A DNA stretch of 64,000 nt. Source: Vibrio hepatarius. Lineage in GTDB: Bacteria; Pseudomonadota; Gammaproteobacteria; Enterobacterales; Vibrionaceae. A program made the position numbers and the translations under genes. Below are positions 62,085-64,000 of this stretch, piece by piece (positions within the stretch are counted from its first letter, which is position 1; each line of letters begins with the position of its first letter). Location of the stretch: contig NZ_JAHKPM010000029.1 in the NCBI RefSeq assembly GCF_018860525.1, positions 1 through 64,000 on the forward strand, written 5' to 3'. The notes under the pieces were generated by a model that did no database searches, had not been told where the DNA came from, and was given only the letters and a program-made list of their open reading frames with translations.

Positions 62085-64000
62085 ATGAATCTCGAAACCA
62101 TCATAAAAGAAATGGAGCAAGCGTCTAAGGAAGACAGCATTAAGCTTGCTGAATACAGTATTGAAGATAGCCCATCTATTGTTGATTTTAGAAACAAGGT
62201 AAAGAGGCTTGCTCTAGACTTCCAGTTTTCTAGGGTCAATTCAGTGCGTTTTACGACAGCTGTTTCTGAAGTCTGTCATAAGGTGTTATCTACTTGTGAC
62301 AGTTTTAATGTTGCTCTTTTTTTCTCTCGTCATGCAGACCGCTGGGGAATTGAACTGGAGATTAACAGTGCCGTTGGTTCTGTTACTTCAATGAATTACG
62401 ACTACATATTTGATTATTTTACGCTCGAGACGGCGAGTAACCATTCCTGTACGCTGACGGCATTTAAACGTTTTCCCAGTCCACATTTTTATCCTAAAGA
62501 ATATGTCGATATTCAACGTAAGAAGCTTAATCAGCTTTCGCAGCAAGAACTAATGCGTGAATTAGAAATATCTTTAGAGAAAACCAAAGAAGCAGATGTA
62601 GCCAAAGGGGATTTTCTCGCTAATATGAGCCATGAAATACGTACCCCGATGAATGCGGTGATTGGCCTAAGTGAGTTGGTTTTAAAGACCCAATTGACGT
62701 CAAAACAGCATGATTACGTTAGCAAGATAAACTCAGCAGGTCGTGCATTGTTGGGTATTATAAATGACATTCTTGATATCTCTAAAATTGAAGCGGGTAA
62801 AATGGAAATGGAGTCAATACCCTTTCAACTTGATAAGGTGTTTGATGATTTATGCACAATAATCACTCTCAAAGCACAAGAAAAGGGGTTGGAGGTCATT
62901 TTCTCGACTCCACCTGAGTTGCCCAATTCTTTGGTCGGGGATCCTTTACGTCTTGGTCAAATACTCACTAACCTTTGCAATAATGCGATTAAGTTTACTG
63001 AGCAAGGAGAGATCATTGTTAAGGTCACAAATTGCGAGCAGTTAAATGAATGGGTTAAATTACAATTTGAAATCAAAGATACCGGTATAGGATTAAAACC
63101 AGAACAGATACAAAAGCTTTTTAGTGCGTTTAGTCAGGCCGATACTTCAACGACTCGTAAATACGGAGGTACTGGTTTAGGTTTAAGTATCTGTCAGAAT
63201 TTGGTGCACCTGATGAAGGGTGATATTTGGGTAGAAAGTGTTTATCAAGAAGGGAGTAGCTTTATCTTTACCGCTGAGTTTGGTGTTCTTGATACAGAGA
63301 TCGAAAACCAGCAAGAGCGCATCTACAATTGGAAAAAGCTCAAAGGTATGAAAGTGCTGGTTGTTGATGACAATAAAAGCGCTCGCGAGATTAACAAAGA
63401 ACTACTTAACTCCTACTCTCTTGACATTTCAACCGCAGTAAATGGATTTGAAGCCATTGATATGGTTAAGAAAGCAATGTCTGAAGATAGCCCTTATGAA
63501 CTTGTTGTTATGGACTGGCAAATGCCAGAAATGAATGGTATTAAGGCATCTGAAATTATCAAGACACTCGATTGCCCCCCCAAAATTATTCTGATGACCG
63601 CTTATGGAAGAGAAGAAGTGGTTCTACAAGCGTCTGAAGCAAAAATTGATGGTTTCTTGGTGAAACCTGTTAGTGCTTCAGCACTATTGGATACTGTTAT
63701 GGAGGTTATGGGTAAAGCTGTGGTTTCTGACAGCATTAGTCAAAATAATGAGAGTGAAGCCTTATACGATAGCTTTGCTTCAGTTCGTGGTGCGCCAGTG
63801 CTTCTAGTAGAGGATAATGAGGTTAACCAAATTATTGCTATTGAGCTTCTTGAAAGTGTTGGTCTTAATGTTGAAGTGGCGAACAACGGCAAAGAAGGAG
63901 TAGACAAGGCACTTGATGGGAAATTTTCCATCATCTTAATGGACTTACAAATGCCAGTAATGGATGGTTTAGAAGCAGCAAGAGTGCTTCGTGAACAACC
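62085..64000 (+). CDS. hybrid histidine kinase downstream of the stressosome, 3' end outside window
   Basis: 638 codons seen from the ATG at 62085. An N-terminal domain (about 1-120) aligns by eye with the first half of RsbT (FRNKVKRLALDFQFSRVNSV and RFTTAVSEV), but lacks its glycine boxes. Then HisKA with H183 (NMSHEIRTPMNAV), HATPase_c with GGTGLGLSICQNL, receiver one with D477 (VVMDWQMPEMNG), and receiver two with D620 (ILMDLQMPVMDG) reaching the edge. Linked to rsbX by 17 bp, it is the probable RsbT target. The C-terminal part, possibly an HPt domain, is unseen. Confidence 0.9.
   Translation, partial: MNLETIIKEMEQASKEDSIKLAEYSIEDSPSIVDFRNKVKRLALDFQFSRVNSVRFTTAVSEVCHKVLSTCDSFNVALFFSRHADRWGIELEINSAVGSVTSMNYDYIFDYFTLETASNHSCTLTAFKRFPSPHFYPKEYVDIQRKKLNQLSQQELMRELEISLEKTKEADVAKGDFLANMSHEIRTPMNAVIGLSELVLKTQLTSKQHDYVSKINSAGRALLGIINDILDISKIEAGKMEMESIPFQLDKVFDDLCTIITLKAQEKGLEVIFSTPPELPNSLVGDPLRLGQILTNLCNNAIKFTEQGEIIVKVTNCEQLNEWVKLQFEIKDTGIGLKPEQIQKLFSAFSQADTSTTRKYGGTGLGLSICQNLVHLMKGDIWVESVYQEGSSFIFTAEFGVLDTEIENQQERIYNWKKLKGMKVLVVDDNKSAREINKELLNSYSLDISTAVNGFEAIDMVKKAMSEDSPYELVVMDWQMPEMNGIKASEIIKTLDCPPKIILMTAYGREEVVLQASEAKIDGFLVKPVSASALLDTVMEVMGKAVVSDSISQNNESEALYDSFASVRGAPVLLVEDNEVNQIIAIELLESVGLNVEVANNGKEGVDKALDGKFSIILMDLQMPVMDGLEAARVLREQ

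Noticed and set aside
1..64000. CRISPR arrays, tRNA or rRNA genes
   Set aside because: No regularly spaced repeats and no cloverleaf or rRNA segments were recognised by reading; a tRNA scan would settle it.

Overview
The window looks like chromosomal DNA of a marine gammaproteobacterium, most probably a Vibrio. The evidence is gene content rather than a database match: yibL, NhaD, a lapC-lapG-lapD-lapB operon, a large GH18 chitinase, SCO/PCuAC copper genes, an Rsb stressosome module, and a REP-associated transposase. Most of it is ordinary-looking core and accessory genome; one block (about 3.4-9.2 kb) is visibly more AT-rich than its surroundings and looks acquired.

Layout. 1-1034: end of a Y1/REP-associated transposase with hairpins and direct repeats. 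1047-3143: AraC regulator plus Bcr/CflA-type MFS pump. 3144-9250: AT-rich island. It holds two 10-codon genes encoding MFEYQPVGVI and MKDYQPVGVV, then a terminator-like hairpin, then a tightly coupled operon (MFS exporter, ferritin-like diiron protein, Fe/2-oxoglutarate-type oxygenase, PpnP-like cupin, Gfo/Idh/MocA oxidoreductase, sterol-desaturase/fatty-acid-hydroxylase membrane protein). I read it as a candidate gene-encoded peptide natural-product pathway whose precursors are nearly bare core peptides, in genetic layout like microcin C (mccA, a terminator, then modification and MFS export genes) but with entirely different enzymes. This is the most interesting part of the window.

10.4-24.5 kb: purine catabolism. 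puuE-uraD-alc-allA-puuD run on the plus strand; guaD-xdhC-xdhB-xdhA run on the minus strand. Together they take guanine/hypoxanthine through xanthine and urate to glyoxylate and urea, but no 5-hydroxyisourate hydrolase is present. A periplasmic molybdopterin-domain-like protein and a hybrid histidine kinase lie between the two halves.

24.7-34.8 kb: secreted subtilisin-like protease, chemoreceptor, yibL, acetyltransferase, an alkylation-repair operon (Ada/AlkA fusion, ogt, lipoprotein), NhaD, and a secreted S74-chaperone-domain protein. 34.8-52.6 kb: Cache-SBP-HD-GYP protein, dicarboxylate symporter, yaiI, a hydrolase that ends early, arylsulfatase with a DUF4345 remnant and an outer-membrane protein, copper-delivery operon, second HD-GYP protein, YccT-like protein, chitinase, ribA. 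52.6-58.8 kb: Lap adhesin-control operon without the adhesin. 59.1-64.0 kb: RsbR (three PAS domains)-RsbS-RsbT-RsbX stressosome operon leading into a hybrid histidine kinase that runs off the window.

No tRNA, rRNA, CRISPR array, prophage or integron attC array was recognised.
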